From the NCBI RefSeq assembly GCF_023072675.1, contig NZ_JALLGL010000001.1, positions 1-64,000 on the forward strand: DNA of 64,000 bases, in the 5' to 3' direction. This stretch comes from Streptomyces sp. XM83C. GTDB lineage: Bacteria > Actinomycetota > Actinomycetes > Streptomycetales > Streptomycetaceae. The position numbers and the translations under genes are program-made. The notes below the pieces were generated by a model, which saw only the letters and a program-made list of their open reading frames with translations, searched no databases and was not told the DNA's origin. Positions 16,728 through 25,953 of the stretch are shown one piece after another (positions within the stretch are counted from its first letter, which is position 1; every line of letters begins with the position of its first letter).

Positions 16728-16784
16728 CGCCCCCTCGGCGCACCCGTGGGCCTGTGAGATTCGGCGCACCCGTGGGCGCACGAA

Positions 16785-16820
16785 CGGGCGGGACCGCCCC
16801 GGTGACGGCGGCCCCGCCCG
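16785..16820. terminator. GC-rich hairpin between the convergent permease and ilvE genes
   Basis: The arms CGGGCGGG (16785-16792) and CCCGCCCG (16813-16820) can pair around a GC-rich loop. It is located between gene ends at 16727 and 16843. A 16-nt direct repeat containing CGGCGCACCCGTGGG precedes it (about 16735 and 16762). No T-run is present, as usual for this genome. Confidence 0.45.
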
Positions 16821-16842
16821 CTGACGTCGATGCCGGTGCCGG

Positions 16843-17931
16843 TCAGCCCAGCTTGTGCATCCAGCCGTGCTTGTCCTCGGTGAGGCCGCGCTGGATGCCG
16901 AGGAGGGCCTCGCGCAGGCGCACGGTGACCTCGCCGGGGGTGCCGTCGCCCTGCGTCCATTCGACGCCGTCGGTCTTGACGGTGCCGACGGGGGTGATGA
17001 CGGCGGCGGTGCCGCAGGCGAACACCTCGGTGAGGGCGCCGCTCTCGGTGTCGGCACGCCACTGGTCGATGGAGACGCGGGCCTCCTCGGCCTCGTAACC
17101 CAGGTCACGGGCGACGGTGAGGAGCGAGTCGCGGGTGACGCCTTCGAGGATGGACCCGGTCAGGGTGGGCGTGACGATCTTGTTGCCGTACACGAAGTAC
17201 AGGTTCATGCCGCCGAGTTCCTCGACCCACTTGTGCTCGACGGCGTCGAGGTAGCAGACCTGGTCGCAGCCGTGGGCGGCGGCCTCGGCCTGGGCGAGCA
17301 GGGACGCTGCGTAGTTGCCGCCGGTCTTGGCGTCGCCCATGCCGCCGGGGACGGCGCGGACGCGGTCCTGGGAGGCCCAGATGGACACCGGCTTGACGCC
17401 GCCGGGGAAGTAGGCGCCCGCCGGGGAGGCGATCACGATGAAGAGGTACTCGTTGGACGGCTTGACGCCGAGCCCGACCTCGGTGCCGATCATGAAGGGG
17501 CGCAGGTAGAGGGACTGCTCGCCGCCGTGCGGGGGCACCCAGTCCTTGTCCTGCCGGACGAGCGCGTCGCAGGCCTCGATGAACGTCTCGACGGGCAGTT
17601 CCGGCATGGCGAGCCGCTTGGCGGAGCGCTGGAAGCGGCGGGCGTTCTGGTCGGGGCGGAAGGTGGCGACGGAGCCGTCGGGCTGGCGGTAGGCCTTGAG
17701 CCCTTCGAAGATCTCCTGGGCGTAGTGCAGGACGTTGGTGGCGGGGTCGAGCGGGATCGGCGCGTACGGGACGAGCTGTCCGTCGTGCCAGCCGCGGCCC
17801 TCCGTCCACTTGATGGTCACCATGTGGTCGGTGAAGTGGCGGCCGAAGCCGGGGTCGGCGAGGATCGCCTCGCGTTCGGCGGCGGGCAGCGGACGGGCGG
17901 AGGGCTTGAGCTCGATCGTGGGCGTCGTCAT
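16843..17931 (-). CDS. ilvE: Branched-chain amino acid aminotransferase
   Basis: The PLP enzyme performs the last transamination to leucine, isoleucine and valine, and the first step in their breakdown. The 362-residue protein matches the IlvE family of actinobacteria: 'IKWTEGRGWHDGQLVPY', 'ALHYAQEIFEG'-like 'VLHYAQEIFEGLKAYRQPDG', the PLP lysine in 'DAKTGGNYAASLL', 'EELGGMNLYFV', and 'VFACGTAAVITPVG'. ATG 17931 has AAGGACATCCACTC upstream. A candidate leader ORF and hairpin precede it (17945-18025). It sits downstream of leuB on the same strand but is separated by 255 nt, so probably has its own promoter. Confidence 0.95.
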   Translation of the reverse strand: MTTPTIELKPSARPLPAAEREAILADPGFGRHFTDHMVTIKWTEGRGWHDGQLVPYAPIPLDPATNVLHYAQEIFEGLKAYRQPDGSVATFRPDQNARRFQRSAKRLAMPELPVETFIEACDALVRQDKDWVPPHGGEQSLYLRPFMIGTEVGLGVKPSNEYLFIVIASPAGAYFPGGVKPVSIWASQDRVRAVPGGMGDAKTGGNYAASLLAQAEAAAHGCDQVCYLDAVEHKWVEELGGMNLYFVYGNKIVTPTLTGSILEGVTRDSLLTVARDLGYEAEEARVSIDQWRADTESGALTEVFACGTAAVITPVGTVKTDGVEWTQGDGTPGEVTVRLREALLGIQRGLTEDKHGWMHKLG

Positions 17932-17944
17932 GAGTGGATGTCCT

Positions 17945-18025
17945 TCACCGGTTGTCGTGACGGGCCGCAGCTCCTCCCGGTACCGGTCGCACGACCGGTG
18001 CTAGGACGTCCGAGCTTTCCCTCAT
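17945..18025 (-). promoter_or_regulatory. Candidate ilvE leader ORF with palindrome
   Basis: A 26-codon minus-strand ORF starts 12 nt after the expected start site of a -10 like GATAAT (18044-18049) and ends 13 nt before ilvE. It contains 'DVLAPVV' with a rare CTA leucine codon. It covers the palindrome ACCGGTCG-TG-CGACCGGT (17982-17999), which could form a pausing or RBS-modulating hairpin. No SD precedes it, and the branched-chain codons are not as dense as in classical leaders, so this is tentative. Confidence 0.35.
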
Positions 18026-18186
18026 ATCGCGGCCCCGCGTTCGATTATCGCGCGGTGCCGGCGGTGGAAGGAATCCGGGGCAGGCGGCCCAGGGGTTGAT
18101 GGTGGCACCCGGGGCCGCGTACGGAAAGCCGCCGGGTGCGGTGTGCGACCCGACGGCTTCGTGGAGTGTGACGAGCGGCGCGGGTC

Positions 18187-19230
18187 TCAGCCGGCTACTC
18201 GTACGGCGAGGGCGTCGCCGATCTCCGAGGTGCTGCGGGCGGGCAGCTCGGCGCGCTCGGTGAGGTCGGCGGCGACCGCCTCGTCGATGCGGTCGGCCTC
18301 GGCCTCGTAGCCGAGGTGGCGCAGCAGCAGGGCGACGGACAGGACCGTGGCGGTGGGGTCGGCCTTGCCCTGGCCGGCGATGTCCGGGGCCGAGCCGTGG
18401 ACGGGCTCGAACATGGACGGGAATTCGCGGCTGGGGTTGATGTTGCCGGAGGCCGCGACGCCGATGCCGCCGGAGACGGCTGCGGCGAGGTCGGTGATGA
18501 TGTCGCCGAAGAGGTTGTCGGTGACGATGACGTCGAACCGCTCGGGCTGGGTGACCAGGTAGATGGTGGCGGCGTCGACGTGGATGTACTCGGTGGTGAC
18601 CTCGGGGTACTCCTCGGCCACCTTGTTGAAGATGTTCGTCCACAGGTGGCCGGCGAAGGTCAGCACGTTGTTCTTGTGGACGAGGGTGAGCTTCTTGCGG
18701 GGGCGGGCCTGGGCGCGGGCGAAGGCGTCACGGACGACGCGCTCGACGCCGTAGGCCGTGTTGACGGAGACCTCGGTGGCGACCTCGTGCGGGGTGCCCT
18801 TGCGGATGGTGCCGCCGTTGCCGGTGTACGGGCCTTCGGTGCCCTCGCGGACCACGACGAAGTCGATCTTCGGCTGGCCGGCGAGCGGGGTGGCGACGCC
18901 CGGCAGCAGCTTGGAGGGCCGCAGGTTGACGTGGTGGTCGAAGGCGAAGCGCAGCTTGAGCAGGAAGCCCCGCTCCAGCACGCCGGAGGGGACGGACGGG
19001 TCGCCGATCGCGCCGAGCAGGATGGCGTCGTGCTGCTTGAGCGCGTCGAGGTCGGCGTCGGTGAGGGTCTCACCGGTGGCGTGGTAGCGCCGGGCGCCGA
19101 AGTCGTACTCCTTGGTCTCCAGCTTCACATCCTGCGGGAGGACGGCGGAGAGGACCTTCAGGCCTTCGGCCACGACCTCCTGGCCGATGCCGTCACCGGG
19201 GATCACTGCGAGATCGATGCTGCGAGACAT
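18187..19230 (-). CDS. leuB: 3-Isopropylmalate dehydrogenase
   Basis: The enzyme oxidatively decarboxylates 3-isopropylmalate to 2-oxoisocaproate in leucine synthesis (NAD, Mg). The 347-residue protein is of the short actinobacterial type: '[11 protein letters not shown]', '[16 protein letters not shown]', 'RPSKLLPG', '[17 protein letters not shown]', '[12 protein letters not shown]', '[17 protein letters not shown]', '[15 protein letters not shown]', '[17 protein letters not shown]'. ATG 19230 follows GAGGAG at 12-14 nt. It may be co-transcribed with the 43-residue ORF upstream (104-nt gap). LeuA, LeuC and LeuD are not in the window. Confidence 0.95.
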   Translation of the reverse strand: MSRSIDLAVIPGDGIGQEVVAEGLKVLSAVLPQDVKLETKEYDFGARRYHATGETLTDADLDALKQHDAILLGAIGDPSVPSGVLERGFLLKLRFAFDHHVNLRPSKLLPGVATPLAGQPKIDFVVVREGTEGPYTGNGGTIRKGTPHEVATEVSVNTAYGVERVVRDAFARAQARPRKKLTLVHKNNVLTFAGHLWTNIFNKVAEEYPEVTTEYIHVDAATIYLVTQPERFDVIVTDNLFGDIITDLAAAVSGGIGVAASGNINPSREFPSMFEPVHGSAPDIAGQGKADPTATVLSVALLLRHLGYEAEADRIDEAVAADLTERAELPARSTSEIGDALAVRVAG

Positions 19231-19334
19231 GCGGGCACCCTACTCCTCGTCCCAGGTGATGACATGGAGTGTCCGCCATGCGGACACCGTGGACACTCGG
19301 CCGGCGCAGTGGGCCTGCTGCGGTCCGGTACGGC

Positions 19335-19466
19335 TCAGTGGCCGGTGGCGCCGCCGTTGTCGCGGCGGTCGAGGGCGCGCTGGAGTGCGGCGGCGGCGTT
19401 CTTGCGGTCGGTCTCGCCGGCGCGGGAGGCGTGGCGGACGCGGCGGCGGACGGTCGTCTCGGCCAT
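19335..19466 (-). CDS. 43-residue basic conserved protein
   Basis: ATG 19466 has AAGGAG ten bases upstream, a textbook RBS. The product is very basic and helical ('RRRVRHASRAGETDRKNAAA', 'ALQRALDRRDNGG'). Third-position GC is high throughout and the composition looks protein-like. A similar short protein sits upstream of leuB in other streptomycetes as I recall it. It may bind nucleic acid; function is unknown. Confidence 0.6.
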   Translation of the reverse strand: MAETTVRRRVRHASRAGETDRKNAAAALQRALDRRDNGGATGH

Positions 19467-19924
19467 GGGGATCCACTCCTTGGAGGACGCGTGGAAGCGC
19501 TGCGGAAGAAAGGGTTACGAGACGCCGGAAGGGGCGGGGAGCGTCGGGGCCGCAGGGGTTGCCTGCACCGGGGCCCGGCTCACGACCGCCGTTCGCTGGG
19601 TCGAGCGAATCGTTCGGCTTCTACAACGCTAGAGGAGGTCGCAGCGTCTGTCTCCACAATTACTCGGACTTCCTACTATCTGAGACGGTGGAGTAGGTCA
19701 CACGGCTCTGACCTGCATGAACGGCATGGCGTCGGCATACTCCACGCGAAGGACAGGGGTGCGACACCCATCACCCCGGTGGCGGCGTGCCGCACGCCGG
19801 GCGACAGGCATCGCGGGCCCGTGCGAGCGAGTCAACTACCTAAAGGCACTTGACCGGTTAGGTCGGGGCGTGATGCACTGCACTCACCGCTAACCGTCCA
19901 CCCTACTTTCACCGGTTAGAAAGG
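19467..19924. other. Long divergent regulatory region upstream of the hydrolase gene
   Basis: This 458-nt gap holds no convincing gene. It is less GC-rich than its surroundings. Visible elements are CCTACT / AGTAGG (19672-19677 and 19692-19697), and three copies of an ACCGGTTAG-like box: 19853-19861, its reverse CTAACCG at 19890-19896, and 19911-19919. The last abuts the hydrolase RBS. These look like operators for an unlinked regulator. TACTAT near 19674 could be a -10. Confidence 0.5.
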
Positions 19925-20818
19925 ATGGCCGTGTCCGCCGTCGTCCAGGTCCACCACCGCACCCTCACCGTCCAGGGCCACGAGATCGCCTACCGCGAGG
20001 CCGGGCCCGCCGGCGCCCCCGTCGTGCTCCTGCTGCACGGCTTCCCGAGCAGCTCGCACATGTTCCGCGACCTGATACCGCTGCTCGCCGGCGACTTCCG
20101 GGTCATCGCCCCCGATCACCTCGGCTTCGGCCGCTCGGCGACGCCCGCCGCGACGGACTTCCGCTACACCTTCGACGCGCTCGCCTCCGTCACCGAGGAG
20201 TTCACCGAGCAGCTCGGCCTGAAGGAGTACACCCTCTACGTCCAGGACTACGGCGCCCCCATCGGCCTGCGTCTCGCGCTCGCCCACCCCGAACGGGTCA
20301 CGGCGATCGTCACGCAGAACGGCAACGCCTACGAGGACGGGCTGGGCGAGCAGGCCTGGGCGCCGGTGCGGGCACTGATCGAGAAGCGGACGCCGCAGAC
20401 CGAGGCGGCCGTGAAGGAGATCTACTCCCCGGAGGGCATCGCCTGGCAGTACCTGCACGGGGTGCCGGAGGCCTTCCGCGACCTGGTCAGCCCGGACGCC
20501 TACGAGCACGACGCGGCGCGGATCGCCCGGCCCGGCCAGACGGAGATCCAGCTCGACCTGATCTCCGACTACGGCAGCAACTTCACCCTCTACCCGGCCT
20601 TCCACGAGTACTTCCGCACCAGCCGCGTCCCTCTGCTGGCCGTGTGGGGCGCCCACGACGAGATCTTCGTGCCGGCCGGGGCGCTCGCCTTCCTGCGGGA
20701 CCTTCCGGAAGCGGAGGTGCATCTGCTGCCGACGGGCCACTTCGCGCTGGAGACGCACGCTGCGCAGATCGCCGTGCTGATGCGGGACTTCCTCGGCAGG
20801 CACCTGGCGTCGGTCTGA
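19925..20818 (+). CDS. Alpha/beta hydrolase (haloalkane dehalogenase/epoxide hydrolase-like)
   Basis: The 297-residue protein carries 'VLLLHGFPSSSHMFRDLIPL' (oxyanion HG), 'VIAPDHLGFGRSATP', a nucleophile elbow 'YVQDYGAPIGLRLA' with Asp in place of Ser, a late acid near 'VWGAHDEIFVPAG' and the catalytic His in 'LLPTGHFALETHA'. Asp nucleophile plus lid is typical of dehalogenases and epoxide hydrolases, but many such proteins have other unknown substrates. ATG 19925 touches AGAAAGG directly, while the GTG at 19931 has better spacing to it, so the true start may be two codons later. Expression is probably controlled by the CGGTTAG boxes upstream. Confidence 0.82.
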   Translation: MAVSAVVQVHHRTLTVQGHEIAYREAGPAGAPVVLLLHGFPSSSHMFRDLIPLLAGDFRVIAPDHLGFGRSATPAATDFRYTFDALASVTEEFTEQLGLKEYTLYVQDYGAPIGLRLALAHPERVTAIVTQNGNAYEDGLGEQAWAPVRALIEKRTPQTEAAVKEIYSPEGIAWQYLHGVPEAFRDLVSPDAYEHDAARIARPGQTEIQLDLISDYGSNFTLYPAFHEYFRTSRVPLLAVWGAHDEIFVPAGALAFLRDLPEAEVHLLPTGHFALETHAAQIAVLMRDFLGRHLASV

Positions 20819-20919
20819 GCCCGGTCACGGCGCCCCCGGCCCGGTTGCGGCGGGGCGCCGGGCGGCCGATCCTGCCGGACGGGGGGACATCGCGCACACG
20901 GCAGCGGGACGGTGACGTC

Positions 20920-21123
20920 ATGACCAACGCGAAGGCAGTGCTCCACGGCGGCCCGGAGGACCTGGCCCAACGGATCGTCCCCATCACCCCTCCGGGCACG
21001 GAGCTGAAGATCCCCCACAAGGGTGGCTACGAACACTTCAAGGTGACCGGGCGCCACGAGGACACCGAGGAAGGGCACCTGCCGGTGTTCGAGTGGTGGG
21101 AGCGTACGGAGGTCGCCGAGTAG
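20920..21123 (+). CDS. DUF5988 family protein
   Basis: The 67-residue protein starts at ATG 20920 and matches the small DUF5988 pattern: 'AVLHGGPEDLAQRIV', 'LKIPHKGGYEHFKVTG' and the C-terminal 'LPVFEWWERTEVAE'. Proteins of this family are short, soluble and confined to actinobacteria, and several lie in or near secondary-metabolite clusters; none has a known role. The preceding GGGACGGTGACGTC gives a weak RBS. A strong hairpin terminator follows. Confidence 0.7.
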   Translation: MTNAKAVLHGGPEDLAQRIVPITPPGTELKIPHKGGYEHFKVTGRHEDTEEGHLPVFEWWERTEVAE

Positions 21124-21155
21124 CGGGCCGTCCGCCGGACGACCCGCGGCAGCAC

Positions 21156-21192
21156 GACGGGCCGGGCCCCCTGGCAGGGGACCCGGCCCGTC
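21156..21192. terminator. Strong bidirectional terminator
   Basis: GACGGGCCGGG and CCCGGCCCGTC form an 11-bp stem, with further CCCCT/AGGGG pairing inside. It separates the convergent DUF5988 gene and pruA. Confidence 0.75.
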
Positions 21193-21206
21193 CGGCGCTC
21201 CGGGCG

Positions 21207-22838
21207 TCAGCCCATGTGCGGGTAGGTGTAGTCGGTCGGCGGGACCAGCGTCTCCTTGATGGCGCGGGTCAGCGTCCAGCGCATCAGGTTCTGCGGGGCG
21301 CCCGCCTTGTCGTTGGTGCCGGAGGCCCGGCCGCCGCCGAAGGGCTGCTGGCCGACGACGGCACCGGTCGACTTGTCGTTGATGTAGAAGTTGCCGGCCG
21401 CGTAACGCAGCTTCTCGGCGGTGTACGCGGCTGCGGCGCGGTCGTTGGCGACGACCGAGCCGGTCAGCGCGTAGTCGGAGACCGACTCCATCTGCTCCAG
21501 CATCTCGTCGTACTTGTCGTCCTCGTACACGTGGACGGCGAGGATCGGGCCGAAGTACTCGGTGGTGAACACCTCGTTCTCCGGGTCGGTGCACTCGATG
21601 ACGGTCGGGCGGACGAACCAGCCGACCGAGTCGTCGTAGCTGCCGCCCGCGATGATCGTGCAGCTCGGGTCGGACTTGGCACGGTCGATGGCGGCCTTGT
21701 TCTTGGCGAAGGCACGCTCGTCGATGACGGCGCCCATGAAGTTCGACAGGTCGGTGACGTCACCCATGGTGAGGTAGTCGACCTCGGAGGCGAACTCCTC
21801 CTTGAACCCGGAGTTCCAGATGGACGCCGGGATGTACGCGCGGGAGGTCGCCGAGCACTTCTGGCCCTGGTACTCGAAGGCACCGCGGGTCAGCGCCGTC
21901 TTCAGCACCGCCCGGTCGGCCGACGGGTGGGCGACGAGGAAGTCCTTGCCGCCGGTCTCGCCGACCAGACGCGGGTACGAGCGGTACTTCTCGATGTTCT
22001 GGCCGACGGTCCTCCACAGGTACTGGAAGGTCTTCGTGGAGCCGGTGAAGTGGATGCCGGCGAGGTCGCGGTGGTTCAGGGCGACCTCGGAGACGTCCAG
22101 GCCGTCCCCGGTGACCAGGTTGATGACGCCCTTGGGCAGACCGGCCTCCTCCAGCAACCGCATCAGCAGCACGGCGGCGTGGGTCTGCGTCGGGGACGGC
22201 TTCCACACCACGACGTTGCCCATGAGAGCCGGGGCGGTGGGCAGGTTGCCGGCGATCGCCGTGAAGTTGAACGGCGTGATCGCGTAGACGAAGCCCTCCA
22301 GCGGGCGGTGGTCGAGGCGGTTCCACACGCCCGGCGAGTTGGCCGGGGGCTGCTCGGCGAGGATCTGCCGGGCGTAGGCGACGTTGAACCGCCAGAAGTC
22401 GACCAGCTCGCACGGGGTGTCGATCTCGGCCTGCTGGGCGGTCTTGGACTGGCCGAGCATGGTGGAGGCGGCCATGGTCTCCCGCCACGGGCCGGCCAGC
22501 AGCTCGGCGGCGCGCAGGATGATCGCCGCGCGGTCGTCGAAGGACATCGCACGCCAGGCCGGCGCGGCGGCCAGGGCGGCGTCGATGGCGTCCTGGGCGT
22601 CCTGCTGGGTGGCGTTGCGGTAGGTGCCGAGGACAGCCTTGTGGTTGTGCGGCTGCACGACCTGGAAGGCCTCACCGCCACCCATCCGCTTCTCGCCGCC
22701 GATGGTGCAGGGCAGATCGATCGGGTTCTCGGCCAGCTCCTTCAGCTTGGCCTCCAGACGGGCACGCTCCGGCGAGCCGGGGGCGTAGCCGTGCACCGGC
22801 TCGTTGACGGGGGTGGGGACCTGGGTCACAGCGTCCAT
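21207..22838 (-). CDS. pruA: L-glutamate gamma-semialdehyde (1-pyrroline-5-carboxylate) dehydrogenase
   Basis: The enzyme oxidises P5C/glutamate semialdehyde to glutamate with NAD, the second step of proline catabolism. The 543-residue aldehyde dehydrogenase has 'TPFNFTAIAGNLPTAPALMG', 'VVWKPSPTQTHAAV', the catalytic Glu in 'RLVGETGGKDF', the catalytic Cys in 'YQGQKCSATSRAYI', and 'EYFGPILAVHVY'. ATG 22838 follows AAGGAG; the frame is open upstream through putA. It lies 50 nt downstream of putA and forms a two-gene operon. Proline may also enter this route after collagen or arginine breakdown. Confidence 0.95.
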   Translation of the reverse strand: MDAVTQVPTPVNEPVHGYAPGSPERARLEAKLKELAENPIDLPCTIGGEKRMGGGEAFQVVQPHNHKAVLGTYRNATQQDAQDAIDAALAAAPAWRAMSFDDRAAIILRAAELLAGPWRETMAASTMLGQSKTAQQAEIDTPCELVDFWRFNVAYARQILAEQPPANSPGVWNRLDHRPLEGFVYAITPFNFTAIAGNLPTAPALMGNVVVWKPSPTQTHAAVLLMRLLEEAGLPKGVINLVTGDGLDVSEVALNHRDLAGIHFTGSTKTFQYLWRTVGQNIEKYRSYPRLVGETGGKDFLVAHPSADRAVLKTALTRGAFEYQGQKCSATSRAYIPASIWNSGFKEEFASEVDYLTMGDVTDLSNFMGAVIDERAFAKNKAAIDRAKSDPSCTIIAGGSYDDSVGWFVRPTVIECTDPENEVFTTEYFGPILAVHVYEDDKYDEMLEQMESVSDYALTGSVVANDRAAAAYTAEKLRYAAGNFYINDKSTGAVVGQQPFGGGRASGTNDKAGAPQNLMRWTLTRAIKETLVPPTDYTYPHMG

Positions 22839-22888
22839 GGGTTCCGTAACTCCTTGACGTGGGCGGTGTTGCGAGCGGGGGTGCGGGC

Positions 22889-23815
22889 TCAGCCCTTGCT
22901 GACCATCGACCTGAGGAAGAAGCGCAGGTTGGCCGGCTTCTCGGCGAGGCGGCGCATGAAATAGCCGTACCAGTCGGTGCCGTACGCGGTGTAGACGCGC
23001 ATACGGTGGCCCTCCGCGGCGAGCCGCAGATGCTCCTCGCTGCGGATGCCGTACAGCATCTGGAACTCGTACTCGTCGAGCTTGCGGCCGGCGCGGCGGG
23101 CCAGCTCCTGGGCAATGGTGATCAGGCGCGGGTCGTGGGACCCGATCATCGGGTAGCCCTCGCCCTCCATCAGGATCCGCAGGATGCGCACATAGGCCTT
23201 GTCGATCTCGTGCTTCTGCTGGTAGGCGACCTCGGCGGGCTCCTTGTAGGCGCCCTTGACGAGGCGGACGCGGCTGCCGGCGTCCGCGAGGCGGCGGGCG
23301 TCGGCCTCGGTGCGGAAGAGGTAGGCCTGGATGACGCAGCCGGTCTGCGGGAAGTCCTTCCGCAGCTCCTCGTGGATGGCGAACATCGAGTCGAGGGTGG
23401 TGTGGTCCTCCGCGTCGAGGGTGACCGTGGTGCCGATCGCGGCGGCGGCCTCGACGACGGGGCGGACGTTGGCCAGGGCCAGCTCGTGGCCGCCGGGCAG
23501 CGCCTGGCCGAACATGGACAGCTTCACGGACATCTCGACCTTCTCGCCGAGGTCGAGGTCCTTCAGCCGGTCGATCAGCTCCAGGTAGGCGTCGCGGGCG
23601 GCGGTGGCCTGCTCGGGGGTGGTGATGTCCTCGCCGACGACGTCCATCGTCAGCTCCAGGCCCTTGGCCGTGAGGTCCTCGATGATCGGCACGATGTCGT
23701 CGACGGTCTCGCCGGGGATGAACCGGTCGACGACCTGCTTGGTCACCGGGGCCGCCGAGATCAGGCGTCGCATCCGGTCGCTGCGAGACGCGGCGAGAAT
23801 CACGGGACCCAGCAC
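22889..23815 (-). CDS. putA: Proline dehydrogenase (monofunctional PutA)
   Basis: The flavoprotein oxidises proline to P5C. The start GTG 23815 has GGAGG eight bases upstream, giving 308 residues, normal for the monofunctional form. Family motifs include 'VMLDAEDH'-like 'VTLDAEDHTTLDSMFAIHEE', 'CVIQAYLFRTEADARRLADA', 'SRVRLVKGAYKEP', 'MIGSHDPRLI', and 'EFQMLYGIRSEEH' and the C-terminal 'RVYTAYGTDWYGYFMRRLAE' that binds substrate. It is operonic with pruA and divergent from a PucR-type regulator, a common arrangement in actinobacteria in which the regulator activates the operon with proline. Confidence 0.95.
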   Translation of the reverse strand: MLGPVILAASRSDRMRRLISAAPVTKQVVDRFIPGETVDDIVPIIEDLTAKGLELTMDVVGEDITTPEQATAARDAYLELIDRLKDLDLGEKVEMSVKLSMFGQALPGGHELALANVRPVVEAAAAIGTTVTLDAEDHTTLDSMFAIHEELRKDFPQTGCVIQAYLFRTEADARRLADAGSRVRLVKGAYKEPAEVAYQQKHEIDKAYVRILRILMEGEGYPMIGSHDPRLITIAQELARRAGRKLDEYEFQMLYGIRSEEHLRLAAEGHRMRVYTAYGTDWYGYFMRRLAEKPANLRFFLRSMVSKG

Positions 23816-23988
23816 GGGGCACCTCCACAAAGTGCAACAGGGCGGCCGAAACCCGATGTTCCGGGGACGGCACGGAGAACCACCGTGAAACCTAAGGATC
23901 CCTCCGATCGTGGGCCATCGACAGCTGTCACGCATTTGTGCCCGGGATCTCAGACAGATGTATGAGAGCCCTTCGGCCATGCGGGACA

Positions 23989-25161
23989 ATGCCCGGTGTG
24001 ACGGTGGAACACAGGGGTGACTACCAGGAGCTCGTCGACGAGATCTCGGAACTGCTGGGCGCCCCGGCGACCCTGGAGAACCGCGACTTCGAGCTGATCG
24101 CGTTCGGGGCGTACGACAGCGAGGACGACCTCGACCCCACCGCCCTGGACCCGGTCCGCACCCGCTCGATCCTCACCCGGCGCTCGACCGCCACCGTCCG
24201 CGCCTGGTTCGAGGGGTTCGGCATCGCCCGCGCGACCGGCCCCGTGCGGATCCCGCCGACCCCGGAGGCGGGCGTGTACCGCGGGCGGATCTGCCTTCCG
24301 GTACGGCACCGGGGGGTCGTCCTCGGCTATGTGTGGCTGCTGGACGGTGACCCCGGCCCCACGGACGCCCAGTTGGCCGCGGCCATGGAGGTGACGGCAC
24401 GCATCGGCGCGCTGCTCGCGGACGAGGCCCAGCACGGCGCCGACCTGACCCGCGAGTTCCGGGCGGTGCTGACGGCACAGGCGGGCTGGCAGCAGGAGGC
24501 GGCCGTGGCCGCGCTGCGCAGCGCGCTCGGCCCGCGCGCGGACGGCCCGCACACGGTGGTGTGCGTCGCTCCGTGGCCGTCGGCCGACCCGGACGACGCG
24601 CCCTCGGCGCGCACGGTGCCGCACGCGACGGCGCTGTGCACGGTGCCGTGGGGCGCCGACGGGCAGTGCCTGGCGGTGCTGGTGCGGCTGCGGTCGACGG
24701 ATGTGCGCGTGCCGGCGCTGACGGCGGCGACGCGGCTGCTGCGGGAGGGCGCCCGCGCGGCCGGTGTCGGCGAGGTCCGCACCGGTCTCGCCGAGCTGGG
24801 CGTGACCTGGCGGGAGGCGTCGGCGGCGGCGCGGGCCGCGCTGGCGGAGCCGCGCCTGGGGCCGGTCGCGGAGTGGTCCCGCATCGGCCCGTACCGGCTG
24901 CTGACCGCGCTGCCCGCGCACGCCCCGCAGGATGCGGCCGTGGCGCCGCTGCTCTCCCCCGCTCATCGGGAGCTGGCCCGCACGGCGGAGACGTACCTGG
25001 ACCACGCGGGCCAGGCCGGGCGGACCGCCGCCGCACTCGGCATCCACCGGCAGACGCTGTACTACCGGCTGTCGCGGGTGGAGCAGCTGACGGGGCTGGA
25101 CCTGGACGACGGGGAGGACCGGCTGCTGCTGCACATGGCCTTGAAGGGGGCGCGGCTGTGA
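23989..25161 (+). CDS. PucR-family transcriptional regulator, probable activator of putA-pruA
   Basis: The protein is 390 residues from ATG 23989; a GTG three codons in could also serve, and neither has a good RBS. The N-terminal half is a GAF-like sensor (about 1-160, '[18 protein letters not shown]', '[20 protein letters not shown]'). The C terminus is the PucR helix-turn-helix ('[20 protein letters not shown]', '[20 protein letters not shown]'). It diverges from putA with a 173-nt shared control region, which supports a role in proline-dependent activation, as shown for PruR/PutR-type proteins in other actinobacteria. The ligand is inferred from context only. Confidence 0.88.
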   Translation: MPGVTVEHRGDYQELVDEISELLGAPATLENRDFELIAFGAYDSEDDLDPTALDPVRTRSILTRRSTATVRAWFEGFGIARATGPVRIPPTPEAGVYRGRICLPVRHRGVVLGYVWLLDGDPGPTDAQLAAAMEVTARIGALLADEAQHGADLTREFRAVLTAQAGWQQEAAVAALRSALGPRADGPHTVVCVAPWPSADPDDAPSARTVPHATALCTVPWGADGQCLAVLVRLRSTDVRVPALTAATRLLREGARAAGVGEVRTGLAELGVTWREASAAARAALAEPRLGPVAEWSRIGPYRLLTALPAHAPQDAAVAPLLSPAHRELARTAETYLDHAGQAGRTAAALGIHRQTLYYRLSRVEQLTGLDLDDGEDRLLLHMALKGARL

Positions 25162-25176
25162 GACCCGGCGGCCGGG

Positions 25177-25758
25177 TCAGTTCCGTGTGAAGCCCTCGGC
25201 GACGCGGCGCAGGCCCTCGGTGAGCTGGTCGGCCTCGGGGGCGGTCCTCGGGTCGAAGTGCCACTGCATGACCAGGCCCATCAGCAGCGTCACATAGAAG
25301 TAGCCGACGGTGTCCACGGTCTCGTCGGTGACGCTGTCCTCGGGCACCCCGGTGAAGAGGGCGACGATGCCGCGCGCGGCCTCCCGCTGGGCGCGCGCCA
25401 GGCGGTCGCGCAGCTCGGGGAGCTGGTCGCCCATGACGACGACCTCCAGGCTGAGCCGCCACATCGAGCCGGGCTCGCGCATGGTCGCGATGATGTTCGC
25501 CCACACCTCCTGGAAGCGTTCCGCCGATCCGGGTGGGGCGTGCACGCCGGCCCCGCCGCCGTCGAAGGCGACGGACATGTCCTCCACCAGCTCCACATAG
25601 GCCTGGGCGAGCAGGGCGTCCTTGGAGCCGTAGTGGTAGCCGATGGAGGCCAGGTTGGTACCGGACTCCTTGACGATGTCGCGTGCCGTGGTGCGGGCGA
25701 AGCCCTTGGCCAGCAGGCAGCGCTTGGCGCCTTCGAGCAGATCCTCACGGTGTCCCAT
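25177..25758 (-). CDS. TetR family regulator of the adjacent efflux pump
   Basis: The 193-residue form starts at ATG 25758; an upstream ATG 25782 would add eight residues, and neither has an RBS, so the transcript may be leaderless. The HTH ('RCLLAKGFARTTARDIVKES', then 'NLASIGYHYGSKDALLA') is at residues 12-55. The C-terminal domain contains 'FQEVWANIIATMREPGSMWR' and 'FYVTLLMGLVMQWHFDPRT'. It is divergent from a DHA2 transporter with an extended palindrome over the transporter promoter (25900-25936), so it probably represses the pump until a drug binds. Confidence 0.88.
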   Translation of the reverse strand: MGHREDLLEGAKRCLLAKGFARTTARDIVKESGTNLASIGYHYGSKDALLAQAYVELVEDMSVAFDGGGAGVHAPPGSAERFQEVWANIIATMREPGSMWRLSLEVVVMGDQLPELRDRLARAQREAARGIVALFTGVPEDSVTDETVDTVGYFYVTLLMGLVMQWHFDPRTAPEADQLTEGLRRVAEGFTRN

Positions 25759-25899
25759 GCGGGAAGCGTAACCCCGGTCCATACGGCCGTCTCAGACGCG
25801 CGTTCACACGGCTCGCGTGGCGCACGCCCGCCCGGCGCGCGATCGGTGCGCCTGCCCGGCGCGGGCTCTTTCCCGGCCGTCCGCCAGCCTCCAGACGAG

Positions 25900-25946
25900 C
25901 GTCTTATACATTCGTTCTAGACAACTGTTTAAGACGTGCGTACATT
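25900..25946 (+). promoter_or_regulatory. Promoter and TetR operator of the efflux gene
   Basis: TAGACA (25918-25923) and TACATT (25941-25946) are 17 nt apart and look like a -35/-10 pair. Initiation would fall on or one base before the ATG at 25954, so the mRNA is probably leaderless. CGTCTTA (25900-25906) and TAAGACG (25930-25936) form an inverted repeat across the -35 region with GTTCTAGACAAC at its centre, the expected form of a TetR operator. Confidence 0.65.
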
Positions 25947-25953
25947 AACGGTC

